This document shows positions 26,056 through 34,402 of a DNA stretch of 64,000 nucleotides, one piece after another; positions within the stretch are counted from its first letter, which is position 1, and every line of letters starts with the position of its first letter. Below the pieces are notes generated by a model. That model was not told the DNA's origin and did no database searches. It worked only from the letters and a program-made list of their open reading frames with translations. The stretch is taken from the NCBI GenBank assembly GCA_964504335.1, contig CAZDET010000011.1, positions 36,047 through 100,046 of the forward strand, written 5' to 3'. The stretch is from CAZDET01 sp964504335. Lineage in GTDB: Bacteria; Bacteroidota; Bacteroidia; Chitinophagales; Saprospiraceae. The position numbers and the translations under genes were made by a program.

Positions 26056-26535
26056 TTAAATATTCTGTCCATCCGGACGTTTCTTGGCGGAGTAGTTAAC
26101 TTTCAATTGGTTGCTTTTCCGCAACTGGGTTTTCACATCGGATACGATGCCCATGGTCACTTCCCCGTCGACGCGCAAGGAAGAAGTGATCTGGGGCCGC
26201 TTAGGCTCCGGCACCTTCAGTTTGTGCTGTTCGAGAAAGAGGGGAATATCCGCAACAGTAGCGAATTTATCGCCGAGTTGCAGGCGGGGCTTACTGCCGT
26301 ATACCGCCTGATATTTCTGGATGGGCTTCCCGATGTAGAGATAATTAACTAACGACTTTTCTTCTAGTTTTGTCAACTCCGTGGCGTAGGGAGTGGAGAC
26401 TTTCACTTTCAATTCTGCATCCCGCAACACCGTTACTACCATGAAGAAGAACAACAACATGAAGATAATATCGGGCAACGAAGCAGTAGAAATTGCCGGA
26501 GAAGCCTTTCCTCTCTTTTTATTGAACTTTGACAT
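26056..26535 (-). CDS. ExbD/TolR-family protein 2
   Basis: ExbD-type proteins couple the proton motive force to outer-membrane transport or motility with an ExbB/TolQ channel. The 159 residues have a cytoplasmic basic lead, one membrane helix (about 22-42, SLPDIIFMLLFFFMVVTVL) with the conserved proton-carrying aspartate at its start, and a periplasmic domain. It is the last gene of the ExbB-X-ExbD-ExbD unit, 130 bp after the other exbD. Confidence 0.9.
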   Translation of the reverse strand: MSKFNKKRGKASPAISTASLPDIIFMLLFFFMVVTVLRDAELKVKVSTPYATELTKLEEKSLVNYLYIGKPIQKYQAVYGSKPRLQLGDKFATVADIPLFLEQHKLKVPEPKRPQITSSLRVDGEVTMGIVSDVKTQLRKSNQLKVNYSAKKRPDGQNI

Positions 26536-26665
26536 ATATCATCTTTTTTCTGCCTCCTAGTTGGGAGATAATTGAAGCATCGAACCATTCATTTGGAGAG
26601 ATGCAACCCAACGCTCCAGTGTTGGATACACCTCTCCTTATTTGCTTTCGTTTGTTCGTATTACA

Positions 26666-27223
26666 TTAGCCTTCCTCACCGAATGCGGTGGGTTCGGCCT
26701 CTGAAATTACAAATGGAATTTCGTCGCGAATGGCCTTGCGCTGAGCGAAAGGCATTTCATCCGTATAAGGAATTCCGTAGCGGCGTACAGAAAGCTCGTC
26801 CCACAACTCTTCGTAAGCTCCTTTCAGCTCATTGTATACGGTGAGGTAGGTTTCGTATTCCGTTCCCCGGTCGTTTTTCAGCGAAATGATCGCGTTCTTT
26901 GGCGACTCGGCGTAATCGGAGCGCTGGTTCGGATTGGCGATGAAATCCTTGGTGTTGTCCCGCAACCGGCTGATATTCATTCGCTCACCACGAACGAGCA
27001 ACTCATTTTGTGCATTCACGAGTACGGAATACACGTTGCGCTCCTTCAGTTTGGTGATATCCGGTTCTTCATCCGACCAAGGTGGCAACTTCACCAGAAT
27101 CCCCTTGTCTTCCACGATCGTCGTTGTCACGAGAAAGAAGATCAGCAGCAAGAATGCAATGTCGGCCATGGAGCCTGCATTGATTTCATTCTTCATCCGA
27201 TCTCTTGTTGACGTCTTTGCCAT
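26666..27223 (-). CDS. ExbD/TolR-family protein 1
   Basis: The 185 residues have the ExbD layout: a short basic N-terminus, a membrane helix (about 19-38, MADIAFLLLIFFLVTTTI) with the conserved aspartate, and a periplasmic domain (LLVRGERMNIS). It is longer than ExbD 2 and ends in a charged tail. It follows the small four-helix membrane protein by 18 bp. Confidence 0.9.
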   Translation of the reverse strand: MAKTSTRDRMKNEINAGSMADIAFLLLIFFLVTTTIVEDKGILVKLPPWSDEEPDITKLKERNVYSVLVNAQNELLVRGERMNISRLRDNTKDFIANPNQRSDYAESPKNAIISLKNDRGTEYETYLTVYNELKGAYEELWDELSVRRYGIPYTDEMPFAQRKAIRDEIPFVISEAEPTAFGEEG

Positions 27224-27241
27224 GGTTTGAAGATTTTCAGA

Positions 27242-27739
27242 TTATTGGAAGAAGGACCGAACCCCTGTTACAACCAGTGCCAGAACAGCCAGGCCGGCCA
27301 TCACGATAGCAGTTGTGATACCCGCTCCGATGAACTTGAGGTTACTGGTAGACATTTCCACGCCCTGGGAGCTTTCGAAATTCGACACGGAATTCTGAAT
27401 CGCTGCCGTTTCTGGATCACCGCTAGCTATTGAGAAAGCAATGATGAAGATGACAACCATCCCAGCAAATCCGAGAATGCCTTTCCAGGAATTTTTCAGG
27501 TTCCCGGCAATCTGAAGGACGCCGAAAAGCACCATTCCGATTGCAGCCAGCACGACCAGTGCAATGGCGGAATACAGGCCGAAGTTGAAGATGGAAACTT
27601 CGCGTACCTGATCTGCTTCCATGGTCTCGAAGTTGTAGTTACCAGCAGAAGGCAGAGCAGTAGCGAGAAAGACGATGATCAAGAGCAAGCCTAACCCAAA
27701 GGCCAGCGCCTGACCGTTTTTGGTCAGAAATTGGTACAT
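27242..27739 (-). CDS. Small membrane protein of the ExbB/ExbD operon
   Basis: The 165 residues form four predicted membrane helices (about 9-30, 52-75, 88-108, 134-157), with a polar periplasmic stretch between the third and fourth. I do not recognise a named family. A protein of this size between exbB and exbD is common in Bacteroidota, which suggests an accessory part of the energiser complex. Gaps to both neighbours are under 30 bp. Confidence 0.7.
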   Translation of the reverse strand: MYQFLTKNGQALAFGLGLLLIIVFLATALPSAGNYNFETMEADQVREVSIFNFGLYSAIALVVLAAIGMVLFGVLQIAGNLKNSWKGILGFAGMVVIFIIAFSIASGDPETAAIQNSVSNFESSQGVEMSTSNLKFIGAGITTAIVMAGLAVLALVVTGVRSFFQ

Positions 27740-27766
27740 AGGTCTTGTGGGTTTTATTGGACTTGC

Positions 27767-28633
27767 TTACGCTGTCCGGTTAAATACATTGTGTGATGCC
27801 ATAATATCGACCAGCGCGATGGAGGCGTCCTCCATACGGTTGACGATACCGTCGATCTTATTGACGATGTAGTTGTAGAAAATCTGCAGGATGATCGCCA
27901 CGATCAGACCGAATACGGTGGTGAGCAGGGCTACCTTAATACCACCGGCTACTACCGAGGGAGAAAGGTCACCGACTGCCTCGATCCGGTCGAAGGCCTG
28001 GATCATACCAATTACCGTACCCATAAAGCCGAGCATCGGAGCGATGGCGATGAAGAGTGAAATCCAAACCAGGCCGCGCTCCAGGAGGCCCATCTGGACA
28101 CTACCGTAAGAGACGATGGCCTTTTCGACAGCTTCGGGGCCTTCGTTGGCGTGCTTCAACCCTTCGTACATCACGCTAGCGGTTGGGCCGGGAGTAGATT
28201 TAGCAACTTCCATAGCCCCTTCTACGTCACCGCCGGCCAGGCGCTCATCAATGCGCGCAAGCAGCTTATCGGTATTAGTGGTAGCTACGTTGAGCGTAAT
28301 GATGCGCTCGATGCAGAAGGCCAAACCAAGAATGAGGCAGATGAGTACGAAGCTCATAAACCGCCAGTCGCCGTCGATGAAGTACCGCTTGAGCAGTTGA
28401 TAGCCGCCTTCGGCTTCATCACCTGCATCTGCACCCAGGTCGGCGGCAGCGTCGGAAACGTCCTGTGCCGCTTCTTCCATTTCGGCGGCAGCCGTTTCGG
28501 CTGCTTCTTCTACTGCGGCGGCAGCTGAGTCAGCAGCTTGTTCTACATCGGTCTGAGTGTCCTGCGCATAGACCGTTTCAGCGGAAAATGCTGCTAACGT
28601 CATGATGAGCAGCAGGGCAAATAGTTGTCGCAT
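27767..28633 (-). CDS. MotA/TolQ/ExbB proton channel protein
   Basis: ExbB/TolQ forms the pentameric proton channel that drives ExbD. The 288-residue product has a signal peptide (1-24, ending VYAQ) and an Ala/Glu-rich coiled segment (about 25-75). Three membrane helices follow (about 92-113, 192-215, 234-258). The family signature GFMGTVIGMIQAF is in the second helix, and VALLTTVFGLIVAI is in the third. The signal peptide and acidic segment are typical of Bacteroidota ExbB versions. It is the first gene of the operon. Confidence 0.93.
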   Translation of the reverse strand: MRQLFALLLIMTLAAFSAETVYAQDTQTDVEQAADSAAAAVEEAAETAAAEMEEAAQDVSDAAADLGADAGDEAEGGYQLLKRYFIDGDWRFMSFVLICLILGLAFCIERIITLNVATTNTDKLLARIDERLAGGDVEGAMEVAKSTPGPTASVMYEGLKHANEGPEAVEKAIVSYGSVQMGLLERGLVWISLFIAIAPMLGFMGTVIGMIQAFDRIEAVGDLSPSVVAGGIKVALLTTVFGLIVAIILQIFYNYIVNKIDGIVNRMEDASIALVDIMASHNVFNRTA

Positions 28634-28687
28634 AGCCAGATTCGATTTTGCGTTTAAAGTGACTTCCGTAATGTTTTGAAATTGTTG

Positions 28688-28775
28688 CGGAGAGGAAGGG
28701 ATTCGAACCCTCGATACGGGGTTACCGTATACACGCTTTCCAGGCGTGCCTCTTCAACCACTCGAGCACCTCTCC
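28688..28775 (-). tRNA. tRNA-Ser (GGA anticodon)
   Basis: Acceptor ends GGAGAGG and CCTCTCC pair, with discriminator G at 28688. The anticodon arm CACGC-CTGGAAA-GCGTG gives anticodon GGA. A long variable arm (TATACGG/CCCCGTAT region) and the GGTTCGAATCC T-arm are present, as expected of a class II serine tRNA. CCA is not encoded. Confidence 0.95.
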
Positions 28776-29184
28776 ATGGTTCATTTCCTGCTCCCGGCCT
28801 GCCGGTACCTCTTCCGAAAGCTGTTAGTTAGCAAAAAAAAGGGAATGTAGGGAACAAACTTAACAACGATTTTCGGAAAGGCTTCATCAGGAAAATCCAC
28901 AGCAACGTTCGCGCATCTATCCTAACGAATGGCACAAGCCGAAGGCTGCCGCGTTCATTTGTTCTTGGGATTGGCTGTTGCCCGGGTATTCATCAAGCAT
29001 CATTTCCATTGCTTATGGATGATTTCACCGGGCATTTCGGTGGTCCGGACTAGCTACAAAATTAAGTTTTTAAAAAAGTTCACTATCAAGACCGAGGCAA
29101 AAATTGCAAAAAGAACTTGTAATACAAAATTTTTTAGCGAAGCCGGCGGGCCTCACAGACCTTTTGTGCAAAGGGGTTTGGCGC
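28776..29184. other. 409-bp stretch with no supported gene
   Basis: This lies upstream of tRNA-Ser and downstream of tatD. It holds A/T-rich tracts near 28830-28870 and 29065-29135. A hairpin TCCAT-TGCTT-ATGGA lies near 29007-29021, and CCTTT/AAAGG near 29160-29175, behind tatD. A plus-strand frame runs through it into tatD antisense but has no coding character. I see no tRNA promoter I would defend. Confidence 0.5.
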
Positions 29185-29976
29185 TCACATGGGGGGAGCT
29201 CCAAAGCGTTCCGGTTCGAAAAGGCGATAGGCATTATCTGTGGTCTGCCGGGCAATCGTTGCTACATCCACTTCCATTATTTCAGCTAGCTTATTGGCAA
29301 TCAAAGGAATGTAACTACTCTCATTCCGCTTGCCGCGGTGAGGCGTAGGCGCCAGATAGGGGGCATCCGTTTCGAGCAGCAGCCGATCGAGGGGTATGCC
29401 GGGCAGGCTGCGATCCAGGCCGCCGTTTTTGAAGGTCACTACGCCCCCGATCCCGAGGTAGAAGCCGAGCTCCAGGATCGCCTCCGCCTGCTTGCGGTCG
29501 CCGGTAAAACAGTGGAAGACCCCACGCAGGGAGGGTTCCTGCATGGATTGGATGAGATCGATCAGGAGATCGATCGATTCCCGGGAATGGATTACGATGG
29601 GGCGGTCTGCGGCGATGGCCCACTCCGCTTGCCGCAGAAAGGCAACACGTTGTTGTTCGTAATACGTTTTGTCCCAGTACAGGTCGATGCCGATCTCTCC
29701 TACGGCAACCCACGGACGCTCATCCAGGTAGCTTTGCACGATGCGGAGTTCTTCTTCGACTGACTCCTTCACGGAGGTGGGGTGGAGGCCCATCATGGGC
29801 AGGCAGCGCTGCGGATGGGCAGCTTCCAATTGGAGCATGGGCTCGATCGAAGTGCTGTCGATGTTGGGTAGTAGAAACAGGTCGACGCCTACGTCTTGGG
29901 CCCTTTCCATGGCAGCAGACCGATCCTCTGTGAAAGCGTTTGCGTATAAATGGACGTGCGTATCGATAAATTTCAT
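29185..29976 (-). CDS. tatD: TatD-family metal-dependent deoxyribonuclease
   Basis: TatD enzymes are TIM-barrel metal nucleases linked to DNA repair and turnover. From ATG 29976 the product has 263 residues. The metal ligands appear in family order: DTHVHLY near the N-terminus, EIGIDLYW, VIHSRES, FHCFTG and ETDAPYLAP. A longer frame to 30012 uses TTG and adds 12 residues before the conserved start, so ATG 29976 is chosen. A -7 element lies 18 bp upstream. The gene is divergent from the RNase H gene. Confidence 0.94.
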   Translation of the reverse strand: MKFIDTHVHLYANAFTEDRSAAMERAQDVGVDLFLLPNIDSTSIEPMLQLEAAHPQRCLPMMGLHPTSVKESVEEELRIVQSYLDERPWVAVGEIGIDLYWDKTYYEQQRVAFLRQAEWAIAADRPIVIHSRESIDLLIDLIQSMQEPSLRGVFHCFTGDRKQAEAILELGFYLGIGGVVTFKNGGLDRSLPGIPLDRLLLETDAPYLAPTPHRGKRNESSYIPLIANKLAEIMEVDVATIARQTTDNAYRLFEPERFGAPPM

Positions 29977-29994
29977 CAAATTCGTGATTTGCGG

Positions 29995-30002
29995 CAAAAC
30001 TA
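29995..30002 (-). promoter_or_regulatory. -7 promoter element of tatD
   Basis: On the minus strand TAGTTTTG fits TAnnTTTG and lies 18 bp before the tatD ATG. The element sits within the 35-bp space shared with the divergent RNase H gene. Confidence 0.5.
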
Positions 30003-30011
30003 CGTATTCCA

Positions 30012-30641
30012 ATGGCTGGTAAAAAAAAGTTCTACGTTGTCTGGCAGGGGGTAGAGCCCGGTATCTACGAAAGTTGGGCAGCCACTCAGGCGCAGATTAA
30101 TGGCTACCCGGGGGCGCGCTACCGCAGCTACTCCACCCGCGCCGCCGCCGAGGAAGCCTACGTAGCCGGCCCGGATGCCGACCCTCCCAAGAAAGCGAAA
30201 GCCCCAAAACCCACCGCCGACCCCAACGACCCGGCCATCATCTGGAAGAGCATTTCGGTAGACGCCGCCTGCAGCGGCAATCCGGGGCCGATGGAATACC
30301 AGGGCGTCGATACCGCTACGGGCGATCGGATTTTCCACCAACAGTTTCCCCTCGGCACCAACAACATCGGCGAGTTTCTGGCCATCGTACACGCTCTCGC
30401 CCTCCTGCAACGCCAGGGCCAACCCGACTTGCCAATTTACACCGACTCGCGCATCGCGCTCGGCTGGGTAAAGCGCAAGGCAGCCAAAACCAAACTGGTA
30501 CGCAATGCCCGCACCGCCAAACTCTACCAACTCATCGACCGGGCAGAGACCTGGCTGAAAAACAACACGTACAGCAACCCTATTCTAAAGTGGAATACAG
30601 AAACCTGGGGGGAAATTCCGGCGGATTTTGGGAGGAAATGA
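30012..30641 (+). CDS. Ribonuclease H with N-terminal hybrid-binding domain
   Basis: RNase HI cleaves RNA in RNA:DNA hybrids. Residues 1-50 form the viroplasmin/HBD domain (KKKFYVVWQGVEPGIYESW), which binds hybrids. A Lys/Pro-rich linker (about 55-75) follows, then the catalytic domain with VDAACSGNPG, GEFLAIVHAL and YTDSRIAL supplying the acidic residues. The 209 residues fit this bacterial type. It converges with def across a strong inverted repeat. Confidence 0.9.
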   Translation: MAGKKKFYVVWQGVEPGIYESWAATQAQINGYPGARYRSYSTRAAAEEAYVAGPDADPPKKAKAPKPTADPNDPAIIWKSISVDAACSGNPGPMEYQGVDTATGDRIFHQQFPLGTNNIGEFLAIVHALALLQRQGQPDLPIYTDSRIALGWVKRKAAKTKLVRNARTAKLYQLIDRAETWLKNNTYSNPILKWNTETWGEIPADFGRK

Positions 30642-30644
30642 TTC

Positions 30645-30695
30645 AATGTGCCAATGAAATATTGGCATATCGGCACATTAATACATTGGCACATT
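30645..30695. terminator. Inverted repeat between convergent genes, TGTGCCAAT family (copy B)
   Basis: AATGTGCCAATG (30645-30656) and CATTGGCACATT (30684-30695) are perfect 12-bp complements around a 27-bp loop that itself contains ATTGGCAT and GGCACATTA. It lies exactly between the RNase H and def stop codons. Confidence 0.55.
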
Positions 30696-30698
30696 AAA

Positions 30699-31250
30699 TC
30701 ACCGGAACTTCATCCGATACTCCGACTTTACCTCTCCTTTTTTGATTTTGTCGAGTTTGCGCTTGATCATGCGCTTTTTGAGCGGTTTGAGTAATTCGGT
30801 GAAGAGGACGCCCTCGATATGGTCGTATTCATGTTGAATGACGCGGGCTTCGAACCCGGTGAAAACGCGCTCGTGTGTTTGGAATTGCTCATCTTGGTAG
30901 CGTAGGCGCAATTGGGGGTGCCGATCGACGTCGCCGCGAATATCGGGGATGCTCAGGCAGCCCTCCTCGTACGAGCAGAGCTCGCCGGCCTCTTCTATTT
31001 TCTCGGCGTTGATAAATACCTGCTTGATGCCGCTTTCTTCTTCCCCTTCTTCCTTGACTTGCTGGGTATCGACCATAAACAGGCGGATGGATCGCCCGAT
31101 TTGAGGGGCGGCCAGGCCCACCCCCTGTGCGTTGTACATGGTTTCCCACATATTTTCAATCAGAGCTGGCAGTTCCGGATACTCTTCGGAGATGGCCTCC
31201 GCTTTATGACGCAACACCGGTTGCCCATAGGCATAGATCGGTAAGATCAT
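30699..31250 (-). CDS. def: Peptide deformylase
   Basis: Removes the N-formyl group from nascent proteins. The 183 residues contain all three family motifs: GVGLAAPQIG, EGCLSIPDIRG with the metal cysteine, and QHEYDHIEGVLF with the two metal histidines and catalytic glutamate. A basic C-terminal tail follows. It lies 5 bp after the ruvX stop on the same strand, so the two are probably one unit. Confidence 0.97.
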   Translation of the reverse strand: MILPIYAYGQPVLRHKAEAISEEYPELPALIENMWETMYNAQGVGLAAPQIGRSIRLFMVDTQQVKEEGEEESGIKQVFINAEKIEEAGELCSYEEGCLSIPDIRGDVDRHPQLRLRYQDEQFQTHERVFTGFEARVIQHEYDHIEGVLFTELLKPLKKRMIKRKLDKIKKGEVKSEYRMKFR

Positions 31251-31255
31251 AGATT

Positions 31256-31678
31256 TTACTTCCCGTACTTATTTTCTTCGAGGTAATCTTGCAAGATGAG
31301 CACCGCCGCTACCTGATCGACCAATTCTTTATCGCGTCGCTTCTTTCGGCTGGCCCCGGACTGACGAATGATTTCTTTCGCCGTTTCCGAAGTGTAGCGC
31401 TCATCTTGCATAACAACTGGTAGATCAGGGAAAAGTTTGTGCAACTGACGCACCAGCCCGCGGACGTGCGGCATGATCTGCGCCGGAGCCCCGTCTGGAT
31501 GGAGCGGCTCTCCTACGACGATGCATTCAACGGGTTCCCGCTCCAAGTAGGCCGTAAGATATTCAAGCAGGGTATGCGTAGGTACCGTAGCGAGCCGATT
31601 GGCAATAATTTGCAGCGGATCGGTCACTGCCAATCCGGTGCGCTTGGTACCGTAATCTATCGCGAGAATGCGCCCCAT
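31256..31678 (-). CDS. ruvX: Putative pre-16S rRNA nuclease / Holliday junction resolvase RuvX (YqgF)
   Basis: YqgF proteins have an RNase H-like fold and process pre-16S rRNA. From ATG 31678 the product has 140 residues. The N-terminal acidic motif ILAIDYGTKRTGLAV, the central VVGEPLHPDG and the ERYTSETA stretch match the family, and DQVAAVLILQDYL closes it. The frame stays open into the N-gap, but that is an artefact of the Ns. A TATATTTG -7 element ends 4 bp before the ATG, implying a transcript with little or no leader. Confidence 0.95.
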   Translation of the reverse strand: MGRILAIDYGTKRTGLAVTDPLQIIANRLATVPTHTLLEYLTAYLEREPVECIVVGEPLHPDGAPAQIMPHVRGLVRQLHKLFPDLPVVMQDERYTSETAKEIIRQSGASRKKRRDKELVDQVAAVLILQDYLEENKYGK

Positions 31679-31682
31679 GGGG

Positions 31683-31690
31683 CAAATATA
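31683..31690 (-). promoter_or_regulatory. -7 element of ruvX-def
   Basis: On the minus strand TATATTTG matches TAnnTTTG. Only four bases separate it from the ATG at 31678, so transcription would start at or next to the start codon. Confidence 0.5.
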
Positions 31691-31695
31691 TACAT

Positions 31696-31795
31696 NNNNN
31701 NNNNNNNNNNNNNNNNNNNNNNNNNNNNNNNNNNNNNNNNNNNNNNNNNNNNNNNNNNNNNNNNNNNNNNNNNNNNNNNNNNNNNNNNNNNNNNN
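31696..31795. other. Assembly gap of 100 Ns
   Basis: Exactly 100 Ns, the usual placeholder for a gap of unknown size. Both flanks carry TACAT (31691-31695 and 31796-31800), so the contig ends may overlap and the true gap may be small or absent. A short frame starting in or before the gap ends at 31897 and could be a gene tail. Confidence 0.95.
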
Positions 31796-31923
31796 TACAT
31801 GACACGGCACTTAATTGGGTCTGGAGGTCCAAACCCGATTAGCGTCCGTATGGCAATGTGTGATTTGTTGGGAAGAGAATGGAACAAGGGGCAGTAGATA
31901 GCCCCAAAGAAAACCGCCTTCGC

Positions 31924-32056
31924 AAAAAAAGGCCGGGAGCGTCAACTGTTGGAAAAATTAAGGGGGACACAATTTCTTTCAATTGAATCCTTTCACGTGA
32001 TACGTGTTATTCCAATTTAGTTTAGGCTCCCGACCGTTTAATTGTAACTCCTTTGT
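31924..32056 (-). ncRNA. Small structured RNA with own promoter and intrinsic terminator (possibly 6S-like)
   Basis: On the minus strand GGTCGGGAGC (32035 to 32026) pairs with GCTCCCGGCC (31940 to 31931) over 10 bp with one G-U pair, and seven Ts follow (31930 to 31924). Inside, an 8-10-nt internal loop is followed by TTGGAA/TTCCAA, and two small hairpins lie in the apical part (CACGT-ATC-ACGTG and CAATT-N6-AATTG). A TATCTTTG promoter element lies 7 bp before the assumed 5' end. No reading frame is evident. The long closed stem with an internal bubble recalls 6S RNA, but I cannot confirm the family. Length is about 133 nt if the start is near 32056. Confidence 0.6.
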
Positions 32057-32062
32057 ATGCTA

Positions 32063-32070
32063 CAAAGATA
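32063..32070 (-). promoter_or_regulatory. -7 promoter element of the small RNA
   Basis: On the minus strand TATCTTTG matches the Bacteroidota -7 consensus and points at the terminator-closed stem of the small RNA. A T-rich tract lies at the -33 distance. Confidence 0.55.
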
Positions 32071-32208
32071 GTAGGCTGTATAACTGGAAAAAAGGACAGA
32101 AACCCTGGATTTCCTAAGTAAAAAATCCGTTATTCGGGAATTCAATAAGCTACAAACAACTCATATTCAAATTATTGCATTTAATCCAACTCCCGAATTT
32201 CACAAGAA

Positions 32209-32361
32209 TTAATTACCCGTAATATCCGTGATAATAATGGTTTGTTGGTCGCTTTCCGGTGCTTGTTGGGTGGTGGAAGCAGGAGGCTGCTGAGTGGCTC
32301 CTCCCTCGGTGGCACAGCCCATCATGATTAATAGCTGCTGTAGTAGCAAGATGAATTCCAT
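32209..32361 (-). CDS. Possible 50-residue lipoprotein
   Basis: The frame from ATG 32361 gives a hydrophobic start (MEFILLLQQLLIMMGC) with a cysteine at position 16 in a loose lipobox. A Thr/Gln/Pro-rich tail (TQQPPASTTQQAP) and an end TIIITDITGN follow. It lacks the basic residues expected in a lipoprotein signal, so it may not be real. The adjacent 32362-32649 is non-coding as far as I can see. No homologue is recognised. Confidence 0.3.
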   Translation of the reverse strand: MEFILLLQQLLIMMGCATEGGATQQPPASTTQQAPESDQQTIIITDITGN

Positions 32362-32649
32362 AAGACTCGTCTTTGAGATTAATGAATTTGCTAATTGCCT
32401 GGCGCACCTAAGTAAGTGCCCCGGGACATTCGTATAGGGATTCCGAGTGCCAGACAGCCTTAGTGCCGCCCAGTATAGCTGAGGCTAAGGAGTAAAAAAG
32501 GAGGAGTAATTAGTAGAGAAGGCGTAGGGAATACAATGAGTAAGTACTCTATGGATAAGGACGGGTGTACTTTTAGTCCTATAAAGATAGGGATTTTTAC
32601 TAGTTCCATCCAAGCCAGATGGGGGGCAATTTCGATAGATTAACCATTC

Positions 32650-34152
32650 TTAACGCTGGTTGCGCAAAGAAAGGAGGATCAACTCGTAGAGTGTCTCGTA
32701 GGGGATGACCTCCAGATCGCGCCCATGTACTGCATGCCCAAGGGGAAACTGATTTAGGATCTCCAGGTACTTGGTTGATTTGCGGCGGATCGCCTCGGGG
32801 TGGAACCGGCCGGCGGGAATTTGTTGCAGGATCTTGATGAAGGCGGTAGATCGCCGGTTTTCCTTATCGCCGAGGTAGCGGCTGCTGTATCGCGCCAGCG
32901 TTTCCAGGCGATTGAGCAGTTCGGTGATTTTGTTGTCATTTAGCAACAAAAGAATCTGAATAATCAGTACGGGTACGTTGCGCCCCCGCTTGTCTTTTGT
33001 GTAAATGGGTACGTTATTGAGAAACTTGCGCAACCGGAACGGCAACTCGGCCTCAATCATTTCGAGCCGTTGCAAATAATATAGGTAAGCCTCGAAAAGT
33101 TGCCAGGTTTGCTGGATGAAGTCCGGTGCCTTTTTCCACTTGGGGTGCCCGGCAATAGACAAGAGGATCTCCACGGCCCGTTCGTAGCGCCTGGCGTGCA
33201 TGCACAACAGAAAGTAATTTTCCTGGATGAGAAACCAGTTGTTGGAACCCTCCGGCAGTAGCTTGAGGATCTTCTGGGCGGCCAACTCCCCTTCCTCAAA
33301 CCGTTGCAGCTTGGTGGCGCTCACCAGCAGGTAATCGTAAAACGACTTTTGTGGCAGACTGGTATCGAAGGGCTTTTGCTCGAATAGCTTAATCTTTTCC
33401 TTGCAGGCTTCCAGGAGTGCCTCGTATTCATCGGCCGCAGAGTAGAGGCTCAACTCGATGATTCCGACATTCATGTGTAATCGGAAGGAATCAAAGCGAC
33501 TTATTTGACTGCGCAACTGGTCGTACCTCTTTTTCAAATAGTCGTACACTTCCGATTTTGACTTGCCTTTGTTGTGGTACATGGTGATAATCTCCATGTA
33601 GATTTCTTCGGCTTCGTATTCGTACTGGAGCAGTTGCTGGTGGTGGTGGTAGGCATCATTGTACTCTTTGAAGGCCCGCTCGTCGAGCTTAGCCACCACG
33701 GCGTGGTTGCGCAGGATGCGCAGCGCTTCCACACTCAGATCCGTGAACTCGTAACGCTTTGCCTGTCGCAGTACTCTTTTGACTACGTAGTGCACGAGCG
33801 CGGGTGCATTCATCTCGAGGGCAAACTTGGCTGCCGTCAGTTCACGCAGGGCGCGCATGTAGGCCTGTTTGCGATCCGAGAGCTCTTTATCAGGCTCGGT
33901 GGTAAGCAGCTGTGAAAGCAGCAAGTGGGTGAGTCGGTTACGGGTAAATTGGTAGGTGGAGAAACTCTTGCCCTTTCGATAGAGATCCTGAGCAATGTCC
34001 TCTTCCGAAGGAAACACCTTTGGGTCTTGGAGGAGTGCGCGGTAAAATTCCGATGATTTAGGATGGTCGTGCAACCGATCGAGCGGGGTGCCCTGGTTGG
34101 CGGGGTTGGTCTGGTGAATGAGTTGTGCCAATTCGCGTAAAGCGCTGATCAT
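32650..34152 (-). CDS. Unknown 500-residue helical repeat protein
   Basis: I do not recognise this protein. It has no signal peptide and no membrane helix, and is almost entirely helical. TPR-like pieces are spaced through it (YDYLLVSATKLQRFEEGELAAQKILKLLPEG, NYFLLCMHARRYERAVEILLSI), and it has a basic, Lys/Arg-rich C-terminal third (KDKRGRNVPVL, RRKSTKYLEIL). There are no catalytic motifs. It stands alone between the small RNA region and htrA. A scaffold or regulatory protein of the TPR class is the best guess. Confidence 0.75.
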   Translation of the reverse strand: MISALRELAQLIHQTNPANQGTPLDRLHDHPKSSEFYRALLQDPKVFPSEEDIAQDLYRKGKSFSTYQFTRNRLTHLLLSQLLTTEPDKELSDRKQAYMRALRELTAAKFALEMNAPALVHYVVKRVLRQAKRYEFTDLSVEALRILRNHAVVAKLDERAFKEYNDAYHHHQQLLQYEYEAEEIYMEIITMYHNKGKSKSEVYDYLKKRYDQLRSQISRFDSFRLHMNVGIIELSLYSAADEYEALLEACKEKIKLFEQKPFDTSLPQKSFYDYLLVSATKLQRFEEGELAAQKILKLLPEGSNNWFLIQENYFLLCMHARRYERAVEILLSIAGHPKWKKAPDFIQQTWQLFEAYLYYLQRLEMIEAELPFRLRKFLNNVPIYTKDKRGRNVPVLIIQILLLLNDNKITELLNRLETLARYSSRYLGDKENRRSTAFIKILQQIPAGRFHPEAIRRKSTKYLEILNQFPLGHAVHGRDLEVIPYETLYELILLSLRNQR

Positions 34153-34402
34153 AATTTTAAAAACAAAAGTTGCCAGGGATCATCCTAGGACTTACCCTGA
34201 CAACCGTTCCCCCTCAATAAAATTCTTTACTCTCCGTATATTAAAGAGAATCGGTTTTCGGGTGGCACAATATTAGGGCTGTCTACGAACCCGTTGAAAA
34301 ATTGTTTCACCACGGCTGGTAAAAAGAGGAACGGTTGATCTTTTGGGTATTTCCGGATTAATTACAGTGCGTGTTTAATGCGCTGTTTTTTGATTCATTG
34401 TA

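Noticed and set aside
28929..29348. 139-codon plus-strand frame overlapping the end of tatD
   Set aside because: It is mostly non-coding AT-rich sequence followed by the antisense of tatD; no domain, no promoter.
31799..31897. 33-codon frame after the N-gap (MTRHLIGSG...)
   Set aside because: Too short to support and its 5' part may lie in the gap. Noted as a possible gene tail only.
32213..32407. 64-codon minus-strand frame overlapping the possible small lipoprotein
   Set aside because: His-rich low-complexity text with no signal or domain; the other frame has a hydrophobic start and a cysteine.
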